Positions 1 through 10,479 of a DNA stretch of 64,000 nt are shown here, one piece after another. Each line of letters opens with the position of its first letter. Positions within the stretch are counted from its first letter, which is position 1. Under the pieces are notes generated by a model. It ran no database searches. It was not told where the DNA came from and saw nothing but the letters and a program-made list of their open reading frames with translations. Source of the DNA: Gonocerus acuteangulatus (Eukaryota; Arthropoda; Insecta; Hemiptera; Coreidae). The DNA lies in the NCBI GenBank assembly GCA_946811695.1, contig OX328132.1:55342909-55406908 (forward strand), written 5' to 3'. The translations under genes were made by a program, and so were the position numbers.

Positions 1-1900
1 TGTCTACCTTAAAGGGAATTTTTAACTTTACCCCTCACCGGATTTTTTTTTTTTACCTGAGATATGAGAAAGGGAAAAATGAGAGAAGTCTCAGGAACCG
101 TGTATTTTTCAAAGGGAGATGCTATAATGAATCTTCAGAAGCTTCTTTTCCTTCTAAAGTTGTTAGTAGCAGTATCGTTTTGATAACAAGTATCATTGGT
201 AGTAAATGATCCCACAGAAGGAATTTACTTTCTTAACACATTTAATTTTAAAATCTTAAAGTAGAAAGTTTTACTATTGCAAAAAACTGAAATATTCTTT
301 ATTTTGACCCCACATCTGATACAATAGCCGGGGGTGAGAAAAGGAGAGTTAGGGTTTAATCCTTTAACAGCTGTTGACTGCTGGGCCAGGCGAAGGCTAC
401 CGTGTCCCTAATACGGACGACTGCTGGGCAAGTCGAATGCTGCCGATCCCCAAATGCGGACGACTGCTAGGGACATTATGGCTCTTTATCGTATAGCAGC
501 CGTCAGTGGAAGATAAATTCCACCTTAGTGATGCCATTTGGTTCACCAGAGAATCAAATAGTACTCATAGGCCATTATAAATGACAGTTTAATGTATTTT
601 TGCCAAATTCTGGAGTCATAATGAGCTTTCACGACCCTGCCTCAACATCCCTGTGTGATGTTACTCTATGTATACACCCTTGCTTTAAAAATTATCGTGT
701 ATAGAAACAGTCTTATTTTGAATAACACAGTAAGAGGGAATTAAAAATTATAAAAGTAGAAAAATCGGTTTTTATTGTGTAAAAAAAAAATGATAAAACT
801 AAATTATAAAAATAAATATGTGCTGCAAATAAACCATAACAACTTTAAATAATTGGCACACGAAAGCCCGGATAAAAAACGAGGGTGGAATGTGTAAAGT
901 ATTCATAAGTTGAGGCTCATATCTTCATTTTGCAGTAACTCTGGAACGTTACATTATAGTCAGCTTCGTATTTTAAGGTAGAACGAACAGAAAACTGAGT
1001 ACATACATCTACTTATTTTATTGATAAAAAAAAAATCATTTCCTTAAAAACATCTTATCAGCTGAATAACCTTTGATCACCTAAAGTACCTCATACCAGC
1101 TGAAATGTAACAGGATTTGAAATAGAAGTGACCTGAGATCGAGGAGGTGGGCCGGAAGTGAAGAGGATGTAAGCTGGGAATAAACGCGAAGTAGTCCAAA
1201 GACGAGAAAGAAGTGTACAGGCATTAATCAGGATATGAGGAGGAAGTAAACTGAAAGATTGTGCGCGCTGCTTTGGGTTTGCATTTTCGTTCCACTCTCG
1301 TGTAACGTTTTCTAGTAGTTAGGGCAACGCTAAATTACCCGAAACACTTGCGCATAGTAGGACGCTAAAACTATGGATTTCTTGGATGAAATTAAGCGAT
1401 ATGACTCGTTTTACTCAATCAAATCTTGATTGATTAATTGTATTCATTGACCCAGTGTCCTTTTCGTATGAAAGATAGGAAACAACGTTCTTGAATTGAC
1501 TTTCTAGTCATGGAATGAGAACTCACCTTTCTAACTTACTTTATACGGTCCTTTAAAAGTTTATATACATTCATACTCTTCGCTCATTTTATTTTCCCTT
1601 CTTTTATGTTTCATCTCATACGGCACTTATATCTTTACATACTGCAATAAAAAAGTAAATATCTGAATAAAAAATTTAAAATTCTGGGCTCGAAAAAGAG
1701 AAATATTTATGTACCGATATAACGATTTTACGACAGCTGATCTGAGATTTTTATTAAATAATTTTAATGAAGTAAATTGATTATTTCATGTCAATGATGA
1801 AATAAATGGCTTTTGCTGTTTCCATCAACATTCTTGTTTTTAATCGGGTTCCATTTTCTTTAACAAACTATTTGATTTAAGCTAAATTCGCCTATCTCGT
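1..1900. other. Non-coding AT-rich stretch without recognised gene
   Basis: No open frame of recognisable protein character, no RNA gene and no clear mobile-element end was found on either strand. The only structure seen is a short tandem duplication near 0.4 kb. This could be intergenic or intronic. Confidence 0.5.
372..480 (+). repeat. Short tandem repeat, about 45-bp unit, just over 2 copies
   Basis: The phrase GACTGCTGGGC recurs with similar following sequence (gaaggctaccg versus gaatgctgccg, then a run ending in a CGGACGACTGCTRGG junction). The copies are degenerate and the block is more GC-rich than its surroundings. Confidence 0.45.
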
Positions 1901-1904
1901 ACTA

Positions 1905-2158
1905 TAAGGGAGCTTGTTTTAGGTGATTCCCACCTCTTGTCATAATCAGGGTGCATTTTAAAGATGTACTCTATCTCCTCGCACTATCAGCGTGCATGTG
2001 TTGGTACTTAGGGACTCCTATCACCAGCGGGGGTTTGTGGAAGATGAGTCCAGCACCCTTTAACCATTAGGGTGCTTGCAGTAGGCTATCCTCATATCAC
2101 CATCAGCTGATTATTGTTGTAGGTGATTCCAGTCTTCTCTCACCATCAGGTCATTGCT
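1905..2158 (+). repeat. Degenerate 40-bp minisatellite, left part
   Basis: The anchor CATCAGGGTGC (with variants) recurs near 1945, 1987, 2023, 2064, 2103 and 2146, so the period is about 40 bp. Between anchors lie variants of GGTGAGTCC and CTCCTCTC. The array is interrupted at about 2159 and resumes at about 2281. Confidence 0.6.
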
Positions 2159-2165
2159 CTATAGC

Positions 2166-2272
2166 CCGACCGCAAACAATGGAACCAGAAGGGGCGTGGC
2201 CGGAGCAAGGCATTCCCACACATGGGCTGGATGCAGCGCGTGCGCACTACCTGGTTCTTTTGTTTGCTGGCG
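2166..2272. mobile_element. GC-rich insert with inverted ends inside the 40-bp array
   Basis: The left arm CCGCAAACAATGGAACCAG (2168-2186) matches the reverse complement of the right arm near 2252-2271, which reads CCAGCAAACAAAAGAACCAG. About 65 bp of GC-rich DNA separates the arms. The block is compositionally unlike the array on both sides, as expected of an inserted short inverted-repeat element. No TSD was identified, so the class is unknown. Confidence 0.4.
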
Positions 2273-2280
2273 GACTTTAG

Positions 2281-2520
2281 GTGAGTATTTTCTCCTATCA
2301 TCATCAGGACATTTTTGTACGTGAGTCCAATCTCCTCTCATCAGATTTCTTGTTGTAGCCCAGTCCCGCCTCCTTCCACCATCAGGGTGCTTATTCTAGA
2401 TTTTTCATTTCACCAATGGGGTGCATATTTTAGGTTATTACATCTGCTTCTTGTCTTCGGGACGAAAGTCATAGGTGAGTCCTCTCTTTCACCATCGTTA
2501 TCCTTCTTTTATGTGACTAT
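2281..2520 (+). repeat. Degenerate 40-bp minisatellite, right part
   Basis: This continues the CATCAGG/GGTGAGTCC array, with anchors near 2303, 2340, 2380 and 2411. It is the same family as the block upstream of the GC-rich insert. Confidence 0.55.
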
Positions 2521-2834
2521 CTACGAATGTACAGCCATGCGAACTCCAAAAAAAATACAAAATTATTGCGTTATTATGAAGGATATATGTCATACTATTT
2601 GAATTCCTAACCTTCGGTTCGATCAGTATAACTCAGAAATGTTTGAGAATGCGAAAAACTAGAAAGTACTCCGGTAAGATAGGGCAGTGACTTTGTTGCT
2701 AAAAACTGGCTGGTGGATTTTGGAGAGGGAAGAGATGGGAGGTGGTGGGGATCCGTCTTGGGCTGTCATGAACGGAAAAGCGGCAATCCATTAGCAGAGA
2801 TCTATCGCTCGATCCTCAGGCCCACTTAAGAGCA

Positions 2835-2903
2835 ACCCCCCCCCCCCTCTCTCTCTACATTCCCCCCACATTTCCTCGAACCCCCCCCCTCCCGTCCCCC
2901 CCG
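2835..2903 (+). repeat. Polypyrimidine (C-rich) tract
   Basis: Long C runs alternate with CT dinucleotides in an otherwise AT-rich window. Such tracts can adopt triplex or i-motif structures; no function is shown here. Confidence 0.7.
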
Positions 2904-3023
2904 GCAATATATATGACACTAATATTTTTCGAATGGCATCCCCAACAGCGCCCTACCTTTCTCAATGCTTTTAGTACTCGGAATTTTCTTATAATTAATC
3001 CTTTGTTGTACTTTCCTGAATTA

Positions 3024-3326
3024 TGTATTGACTATGCTCTCAAACGTCAGTTTATAGGCTATACTCTCCCTCGGCAGTTTTTGGGTGATTTTCCTCTATG
3101 CGCGTTTATTGGCTATGTTTCACTACGTGAATTTATTGGCTATTCTCTCTCACGTCAGATACACACGTCAGTTTGATGGAGATTTTATTCATTTTTTTTG
3201 GGGGGGGGCAATGTTCTACACGGTGAGCTTATTGGATAAGTTCTTCCTCATCTGGTAATTGGGCTTGTTCTTCCACGTCAGTTTACTGGCTATTTTCTCT
3301 CACATCAGATTATAGGCTACGTTCAA
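3024..3326 (+). repeat. 28-bp minisatellite, left half (GTCAGTTTATTGGCTAT)
   Basis: The phrase CACGTCAGTTTATTGGCTAT and variants recur about every 28 bp. The array stops exactly where a hAT-type MITE begins at 3327 and resumes on its far side, so the two halves were one array before insertion. Confidence 0.65.
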
Positions 3327-4012
3327 CAGGATAGGGCAAAAATCATTCAGAATAATAAATAATGAATAAATCTGTTATTTCGTTCTGAATAATGAATAAT
3401 TTGTCATTCATTATTCAATCAATTCAATGAATAACATAACTTTTTATTTTTATTTATTATTGAATAACAATGATTTATTGAATGAAAATTTTGATTGAAT
3501 AAAAATGATTTATTGAATGAAAATTTTTATTGAATGAAAGTTATCTATTCGAATGAAACAATTTTTTTTTAATGAAATTGATTTATTTACCTGAAATGTT
3601 TCGTTAAATACAAGCGATTTATTTTAACAATATTTTCTAATAAAAAAGTAAATTACAATTTTTCTTACTTTTAATGAAAATTATTTATTCTAGTGATATT
3701 TTTTACTGAACTTAAAGAATCTGAGTTTGCTATTCCATGAACCACATTATTTTAAATGTATAAAAATAATAAATGACGAATGAAAAATAATTAATTACTC
3801 ATTAAATGGAAAAAATATTATTCATTCAATGAATAACTGAATAAAATCTTGTTTAATAAAAAATTATTGAATAATGAGCCAACCCTGTTATTCATTGAAA
3901 TAAAAAATAAATCAGTGGACGAATAACTTATTCAGTGAATAAATTCTTATTCAATAAAAATTTATTTGAATGATTATTGAATAAAATATTTATTGAATAA
4001 TGCCCAACTCTG
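3327..4012. mobile_element. hAT-type MITE with ATTCATTGAATAA interior
   Basis: The left end reads CAGGATAGGGCAAAAATC. The right end, reverse complemented, reads CAGAGTTGGGCATTATTC. Both fit the hAT-type pattern CAG..(T/A)GGGCA. The flanking 8-mers are acgttcaa (3319-3326) and atgttcat (4013-4020), 6 of 8 identical, as expected for a decayed 8-bp hAT TSD. The interior is built from repeated ATTCATTGAATAA phrases and has no coding capacity. A related copy lies at 29853-30344. Confidence 0.65.
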
Positions 4013-4445
4013 ATGTTCATCCGCGTCATTTTCTTCGATATATTCTCCCTTGCCTGTTTATTGGCTGTTTTATAATATCAGTTTATGAGCTAATCTCTCC
4101 CACGTTTGTTTGTATGCTTTGTCCTCCTACGTCAGTTTGTTTGTGATGTTCCTCCTTGCCAATTTATTTGCTCTGTCCTATAATGTCAGTTTATAGGCTA
4201 TCCCTTCCAACGTTAGCTTATAGGCTATGTTTTCACACGTACGTTTATTGGTGATAATCCTACTTGCCCGTTTCCGCCATATGGCTATATTCTACGTCAG
4301 TTTATTGACTAAATTCTACAACATCAGTTTAATAGGTGTTTTTCTTCAGCGTCCTTTTATCGGCAAAGTTCCATCACGTCAGTTTATTGACTATGATATC
4401 TCACGTCAATTAATTAATTGGCTTTTTTTCTCTCACGCCAGTTGT
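4013..4445 (+). repeat. 28-bp minisatellite, right half
   Basis: This continues the GTCAGTTTATTGGCTAT array after the MITE. The 104-residue open frame across it is a product of the repeat and resembles no known protein. Confidence 0.65.
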
Positions 4446-4898
4446 AAATCCGTATTCAATTCGCTATTGTTTGGATTTTATAGCTGGAAATTTATAGTTA
4501 GGGGTCAATGTTTATTCGAACTGAAAAAAATCTTATTATAAAACAGCCAACTCATAGGAACTGCGTCATCTTTGCGTCCTTCGGATTTTGTCAGTTTAAT
4601 CCATACGAGTGCCGTATCCTCCAATGTGTCAAAATCATCCCAGCTGGACAGGAAACACAATATCTTTTGAGCAACATGTCAATGTTGAACCCGTTTCTAT
4701 GGCACAATTCCCCCTATTTAATTTATGGAAGCGTGTCCAGAAGAAATTCGTAAGCCATTCCTATAATTAGCCGAAATTAAATATTCAAGCAGTTCATCGT
4801 CCTAATTATACGGAATTATGAGCTCAGGCACGTTCCGTTGCTTACATCCAAGAAGAATAGTGAGAAAATGAAAACAAATAAACACACACGCACAAACA

Positions 4899-4906
4899 TA
4901 TATATA

Positions 4907-4949
<43 letters not shown>
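4899..4949. repeat. (AT)n microsatellite
   Basis: About 50 bp of alternating AT, preceded by a short AC-rich stretch. Confidence 0.9.
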
Positions 4950-4953
<4 letters not shown>

Positions 4954-5439
4954 ATAGCGCGCGCGTTTTCTCTGTCCCTCACAAGCAGAAGACAATAACA
5001 ATATTTTTTGACCAAAGGCATCTTCCATGAGATTTTAATCAAGAAAGTCATAAAAGGATCCAATCAAATTTTAAGAGTGAGGTAATACCCGGAGATGGGC
5101 AAAATGTTATTTGTTTATTCGTATCTAATAGATTTGTAAATACGATTATAAATAAATTCGTATTCGTAAGTGTGAATATGAATTTATTTGTAGTCACGTG
5201 TATTAAATATATAAATAAAAATAAAATGTTATTCCCAAATTTTCTTGTAAATACAAATAAATTCAAAAGAAAAATTGTTGATATTCACAAAAACTGTGAA
5301 TATTTACAAAAAAAAATCAAGTAATTACAAAAAAAAACACATTAAAATATATAAATACAAATTTTTCACGTTATAACAAAAAAAAAAAAAATTATGAATT
5401 TATTCGTATTAAAGATAAGATGTTACTACGAAAGATATT

Positions 5440-5572
5440 GAAGGTGATGTAAGAAAGATGACAATAGGAAGGGTATGGGAGGTAGTATTAGACAGGATAT
5501 TGAAGGTAGTATTAGGAAGGATATGGAAGGTGGTATAATGAAGGATATTGAAGGCGGTATTAGGAAAAGTAT
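5440..5572 (-). repeat. 24-bp minisatellite, minus-oriented arm
   Basis: Units of the form GGAAGGATATTGAAGGTAGT are the reverse complement of the units at 5576-6058. The two blocks meet head to head and form a large imperfect palindrome. Confidence 0.75.
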
Positions 5573-5575
5573 TAA

Positions 5576-6058
5576 TATAACCTTTTATATCCTTCCTAAT
5601 ACTACCTTCCATACCCTTCCTAAAACCACCTTCAATATTCTTCCCTATACCACATCCTATGCCCTTCCTAATACTACTTTCTACATCCTTCCTAATACAA
5701 TCTTCTAATCGTCCTAATACCACCTTCTACATCCGTCCTAATACCACCTTCTATAACCTTCCTAATACTACCTTCAATCACTTTCTTACTGTAACACTAT
5801 CTTTTCTAAAACAATCTTCAATGTCCTTCCCAATACCACCTTCTATACCCTTCCTAATACCACCTTCAATATCCTTCCTAATACAACCTTCAATATCCGT
5901 CCTAATACAACCTTCAATATCCTTCCTAATACAATCTTCTCTTCCTAATACCACCTTCTACATCCGTCCTAATACCACCTCCCATATCCTTACTCATATT
6001 ACCTTCTATAACCTTCCTAATACCACCTTCAATATCCTTCCTTACATCACCTTCAATG
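5576..6058 (+). repeat. 24-bp minisatellite, plus-oriented arm
   Basis: Units approximate CTTCCTAATACCACCTTCAA plus 4 more bases. Because 24 is a multiple of 3, the array stays open and would encode an 8-residue repeat (LPNTTFNI-like). This explains the reading frames on both strands; they are not taken as genes. Confidence 0.8.
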
Positions 6059-6299
6059 TTTCACAATTTTTATGAATATTTACAATTTGTCTTGTGAATT
6101 TATTTTTATTTACAGGAAAATTTGCGAATAAAATTTTATTGATATTTATATATATAATATATGTGAATACAAATAAATTTGTATTCACATATATGAATAC
6201 GAATTTGTTTATATTCGTTTTTACAATTATATGAAGTACGAATAAATATACTTATTTTTATTTTTAAATAAAATTATGCCCATTTCTGGTAATACACAC

Positions 6300-7250
6300 T
6301 CTCCCCCGCCCCAGTTACATCCTATATTGAATGCCTCCCCCCCCCCCCTGTCATATTTAAACAAGAAAAGCGAGAAACCCTTTTATAAATTACAAACATC
6401 ACCTACTATGGCTGATCTTGATGTAGTAGACGACCATTATATCTTTAAATATCACATACAAGACATGTAGGGCAATCCAAGAATAAAGCAGTAAAAAAGA
6501 AAAAGGAGTACTTTTTACCTACTCCATATATGTTCAAAAAAAATCATCTAGTAGGAAAAAATAGAACATGTAGACAATAAATGCCCACTTTGCAGGGCTA
6601 CTGTAATGCGAGGAAAAAAATGTGTTCCTTAATCACTACGATTTATTTCGCGCGAATTTCGCCGAGAAAAAAGCGTTCCGGAATAACATTTATTTTTATT
6701 ACATATTATTCTACTCTTAAACTAAAGGAAGATACCAATATGTCCCTTTGCTTCCACCTAAGAAGTATCCCGAGAAAATGGAAAGAAACACAATAAGGAT
6801 GGCTGAGAGAAATATATATGTAATACGGCCGAGAGGATATGGTAGGGATGTGATGGGGTCCATACTCCTCTAACCATACAAGGGAAGGTATGGGCTATAC
6901 GCTGAACACATCCTAATCTAACATTCATAGACCTCCCTTCCTCTCTCATACAAAAATCCGATACTCTTGTATCACTCCTCTCAATCATTTCCCTGAATAA
7001 CGTAGTGACCTGGGATCTAATGCAATAAATATTTTATAAAGAAAAAAGTAACAGACATACCCTTCAAAAAAATGTGATATAATACTGTTCCTAATATTCC
7101 AGCATATGTAATGATATGTTTTGTCATTATTACGGGGTATCTTGAGAGCTTATTTCTTACTAGCGAAAATTATTCGTTTTATTATAACAATAATAATATT
7201 TTTGACATTGACATAGTTTTAATATTAATATCTAGGACATTAGGGTGCCT
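6300..7250. other. Stretch without recognised gene
   Basis: AT-rich sequence with short C-runs near 6335. Nothing recognisable was found on either strand. Confidence 0.45.
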
Positions 7251-7278
7251 ATAGACGGAGAGGAAATTCTCAAGATTT

Positions 7279-7617
7279 GGACTGCGCAGTCCCAGCCTTA
7301 GGATATTCCTCGCCGTGAATTGGACATCCTTGAGGAAACCCCTAAAGATTAACTGCACAGTCCAATGAGGCCGGGACAGTGCAGGACGGACCTAACGTGG
7401 GTGGACAAGACAATATTTCCTTCTTATACAGTGGGTCATCTATAACTGGACTGTTCAGTCCCGGGCTTGAGGTTTATTAACTTAGCGTGTCTGTGCTAGA
7501 CTCGTACCGCCGATGGGTGAACCTTGACGCCAAACTGTTCAGTCCCGGCCTTGAGGTTTATTAACATGGCGGGTCTGTGCTAGACTCGTACCGCCGACGG
7601 CCGAACAGTTCAGTCCA
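7279..7617 (+). repeat. Spaced palindromic dyads GGACTG-NN-CAGTCC
   Basis: The dyad GGACTGCGCAGTCC is a perfect palindrome at 7279-7292. Variants occur at 7351-7363, 7448-7461, 7532-7545 and about 7603-7616. The last three sit in tandem units of roughly 72-84 bp that also contain TTGAGGTTTATTAAC and CTAGACTCGTACCGCC. This GC-rich island lies in AT-rich DNA. The dyads could be binding sites or only part of a minisatellite unit. Confidence 0.6.
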
Positions 7618-7711
7618 GGCCTCGAGATTTGAACTGAACGTGCATCTTTAGAGCCGTGCTAGCATGGTAGAGCAGGAAATTCTTTCAGCAGGCGATACAT
7701 GAAAGAATTCA

Positions 7712-7772
7712 ACCTAATGCAGGTGGGACTCGAACCCGCACCTCCCGCATGAGAATCCTAGGTGCAGTGTTA
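7712..7772 (-). mobile_element. SINE-A fragment (tRNA-like head, 3' half)
   Basis: On the minus strand, GGTTCGAGTCCCACC is a B-box-like T arm, preceded by GGATTCTCATGCGGGAGG. The same phrase occurs in the SINE-A copy at 13338. The 5' half with the A box is missing, so this is a truncated relic. Confidence 0.55.
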
Positions 7773-8135
7773 TTATTTATATGTGTGTTATATAATTTTA
7801 TGAAAGTGATTTTAGCTAATTTATTATAATTATTAATACACTTTTTATAAAGTTCAACATCACCTGTCATGGCTGTTTTTAGATTCAGGACATGACCAGA
7901 CATGTCTGGTGATATTTATAATTTATAAGACTTTTTTTAAAAATTATTATACGAATGCAAAGGTAGTCAAAATAACATGTAGGTAATAAATGATCCAAAA
8001 TGCTGTCTAGAAACGTGTTAGGAAATAAATGGTACTTCATAGCCGAAGAGTAACAACTTGTTTAATTCGACATATAGAATAATATGTTTTACAGTATTAC
8101 AAATTATCTTGAGAGCTCAATTATATCTCACGTTA

Positions 8136-8335
8136 ATCTATATATATAAAAATCACGTGTCTGTCTGTTCCTTATACAAATCCACACCGTTTGACTGATA
8201 TTGACCAAACTTCGCACATAGGTACGTCTTGATCCGGGAAATCTCGTAGGCTAGCTCAAAATCTTCTAGGATTCACCGTTTGGAAGTTATGAGGTCGAAA
8301 CTGTCATATACAGAAGAGTTAATAGTCAGAAATCG
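8136..8335 (+). mobile_element. Helitron-like 5' end fragment
   Basis: It begins TCTATATATATAAAAATCACG, one base short of the copy at 12721, and continues with the phrases TGTCTGTCTGTTCCTTATAC and ACAAATCCACACCGTTTGAC, then CTTGATCCGGGAAATCTCGT. The same sequence recurs at 12721-13138, where it ends in CTAGT. Repeats starting in TATAAAAA..GTGTCTGTCTGT and ending in CTAGT are common non-autonomous Helitron-like ends in arthropods; that assignment is inference. Confidence 0.4.
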
Positions 8336-9016
8336 GCATTTTTGTTCCAGTGTTGCCCCTTCTTCTAAGAAGAAGGGCAATACAAAACCTTTTTTTGCGA
8401 AAAGTTTTTCTTTTGTAAAATAACTTTTTAGTTTTAACCTTTGTTTGTTTATCTAAATAATAGGTTTATATACTCAGAGTTTGTACAAAATCAATTTTTA
8501 AGATCAATTTTCTTCATATCAAATCAATTTTAATTTGATTGCCTAGAGCAACACTGGGCTCTAACTAGAATATGGAGTAATATCATAAAAATGTTCTATG
8601 CTTATCTAATCATAATTTGGACTAATATCATATAATTAAGTATTCATGTATCTATTCAGAACTTTAATAATTTCAACACTTTTGTTGATATGTAGTTTTT
8701 TTTTATCTCTTTAGGAAGGTTGCAATGTCGGTTATAATAAAGTGATTTCTCCAGCTAACGGGCCTTGCCCAAGCTTTTCTTTTGTAAATATGCATTAATT
8801 ATTGTTAAAACAATGTACATATTAGAAGAGAAATATATTTACTTATTCATTCATTCATAATAAAGTGATTATGTGGTGTTTGTGTCTTGAAGTAAATGAA
8901 AATGTTTGTACTGGTATTTGATGGAGAGGGCTGTAGTGTGTGGAAAAACGCTTAACTTTGTTTTTGAAACTGGTGAAGTGTGTAAATGTCATTGAAAAGG
9001 CAAGGAGACCAAAGTT

Positions 9017-9169
9017 CGTGATGATTGGGATCAGCAGGCCTTAAGGAAACAGTTTGAATTTCTTTGTGATTTGACAACAGCCTATGACATAATTCAGAAA
9101 TTTGATAGTTTACACCTAAAGGAATCAACAACATTGCAAATTGTATGTAGAAACTTCAGATTATGTTAA
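9017..9169 (+). pseudogene. Ty1/copia gag remnant
   Basis: A 50-codon frame ending in TAA translates to a segment containing DWDQQALRKQFEFLCDL and then a TAYDIIQKFDSLHLKES-like stretch. It resembles the gag region of copia elements, where a tryptophan and a TA(K/Y)..W/I..L pattern precede a spacer helix. It lies about 130 bp upstream of the integrase remnant in the same orientation, which supports the assignment. It has no start codon or further gag sequence. This is a fragment of the same decayed element; the similarity is weak by itself. Confidence 0.4.
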
Positions 9170-9346
9170 AAAAATAAAATTCAAACAACTGAAATGAAAA
9201 GGCGATAAAGAATCAGTTTATCTGGACATGTTATAAATTTATGAAACTTGAATTGTAAACTGAATCGTTTCCCTTTTGAAAACAATAGGAGTCTCGAAAG
9301 GTGAAAAATATTTTGTTTCATTTATAGATGATTATAGTAAGATTTT

Positions 9347-9425
9347 TTTTAAATTTTAACGTCCATTTATTATTAACTACGAATTTTAGGACGGGTTATC
9401 TATAGGTTACCACCGGGTTATCTAT
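9347..9425 (+). repeat. Dispersed repeat E, copy 1, inside copia remnant
   Basis: TTTAAATTTTAACGTCCATT followed by TTAGGACGGGTTATCTATAG interrupts the integrase frame. Related sequence occurs at about 30958-31035 (plus) and 40035-40100 (minus). Confidence 0.5.
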
Positions 9426-9817
9426 AGTAAGATTGCTAGGATTTAAACTAATAAACCTAAAACAGAAGTTTTTAATTCCTTTGTTCAATAAGTAAAAGAG
9501 GTTGAAAACTTAGGAAATAAGAGAATTGGTATTATGAGATGTGACATTGCTAAGGAATATTTAAATAGTAAGATTTATGACTTTACAAGAAAAATGGTAT
9601 CAAAATTAATCCCTGCCCCATATATGTTCATGAACTAAAAGGTGTGATTTACTAGAACAATTATGAATTTATCTCATTGTTTACTAGCAGAAGCTATTGC
9701 AGAAAAAAATGTTGGCCAGAAATTGTCTGTGCTGCAACTTATTTGAAAAATCGCTCTTTAGGTAACACCATTGAGAATAAAATAACCTATGAAATATTTT
9801 TTGGAAAGAAACCAGAT

Positions 9818-10141
9818 GTTTCTAACTTTAATTTATATGGTAGTAAAGATTTTGTTACGAAACCAGAACAAATAATAACTTCTAAATGGGATAAAATAGT
9901 GAATATGTGCATTTTAATCGGTTATAGTGAAGTGGGATATAAGGTACTTTTGAATAATAAAATCATTGTCGCTAGGCATGTTTCTAACTTAAATTTATAT
10001 GGTAGTAAAGATTTTGTTACGAAACCAGAACAAATAAAAACTTCTAAATGGGATAAAATGGTGAATATGTGCATTTTAATCGGTTATAGTGAAGTGGGAT
10101 ATAAAGTACTTTTGAATAATAAAATCATTGTCGCTAGGCAT
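9818..10141 (+). repeat. 162-bp in-frame tandem duplication in copia integrase
   Basis: Positions 9818-9979 and 9980-10141 are near-identical, with about four differences seen by eye. Each copy encodes the same 54-residue segment beginning VSNFNLYGSKDF. The period is a multiple of 3, so the frame is kept. Confidence 0.85.
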
Positions 10142-10479
10142 GTTGATGTTATCCAAGAAAACATAAGCTGTATTGGATTGGCTGAGGGTGAATCTGATAA
10201 AGATCAAGCGATTGTGATTTTTAGGAAAAAGCTACAGATAGAGAAATAGATAGTTTGAAACAAAATAATGATATCAAATGGGTCTAAATGTTGAACAGAT
10301 GGATGTAGAGACTACATTCTTAAATGATAATTTAGAACGAAAATCCACCACTGGTTTTCTTATTAGGTTATTTGGTAATGTATTATACTGGAAATCGAGA
10401 AAGCAAAAAGATGTTACAGAAGAGTCTACATATGCAGAATATGTAGCTTTAAGTGAAGTTTAAAGTTCCAAGACTCTCC

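Larger units (their letters stand above)
5090..6288. mobile_element. hAT-type foldback element carrying a minisatellite
   Basis: The left end starts CGGAGATGGGCAAAATG. The right end, reverse complemented, starts CAGAAATGGGCATAATT, again the hAT-like CAG..ATGGGCA pattern. The flanking 8-mers are gtaatacc (5082-5089) and gtaataca (6289-6296), 7 of 8 identical, a good hAT TSD. Both subterminal regions consist of AT-rich phrases such as TTTATTCGTATT in opposite orientation, so much of the element can fold back. The centre is a 24-bp minisatellite whose orientation reverses at about 5575. No transposase is present, so it would need one supplied in trans. Confidence 0.7.
9299..10463 (+). pseudogene. 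Ty1/copia pol remnant (integrase, RT start, RNase H)
   Basis: In order: GEKYFVSFIDDYSK (about 9302) is the start of the copia integrase core. After a repeat interruption, KTEVFNSFVQ and GNKRIGIMRCDIAKEYLN follow (about 9455-9580) with an internal stop. A 190-codon open frame from 9677 then contains the integrase tail (WPEIVCAATYLKNRS, ITYEIFFGKKPDVSNFNLYG). A 61-residue frame at 10278 opens with the RT motif MDVETTFLNDNLE and jumps straight into KSTTGFLIRLFGNVLYWKSR and ESTYAEYVALSE, the RNase H region. About 1 kb of RT, including the YVDD region, is therefore deleted. Stops, frameshifts and the deletion make it inactive. No LTRs were identified. In intact copia elements this polyprotein performs integration and reverse transcription. 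Confidence 0.8.

Noticed and set aside
4816..5063. Frames encoding runs of Tyr-Ile (also near 16.4, 35.5, 39.3, 42.1, 43.4, 52.4 and 55.3 kb)
   Set aside because: Direct translation of (AT)n microsatellites.
5409..6075. Three overlapping frames with 8-residue repeats (LPNTTFNI-like)
   Set aside because: Product of a 24-bp minisatellite, open on both strands because 24 is divisible by 3. Not a repeat protein gene.
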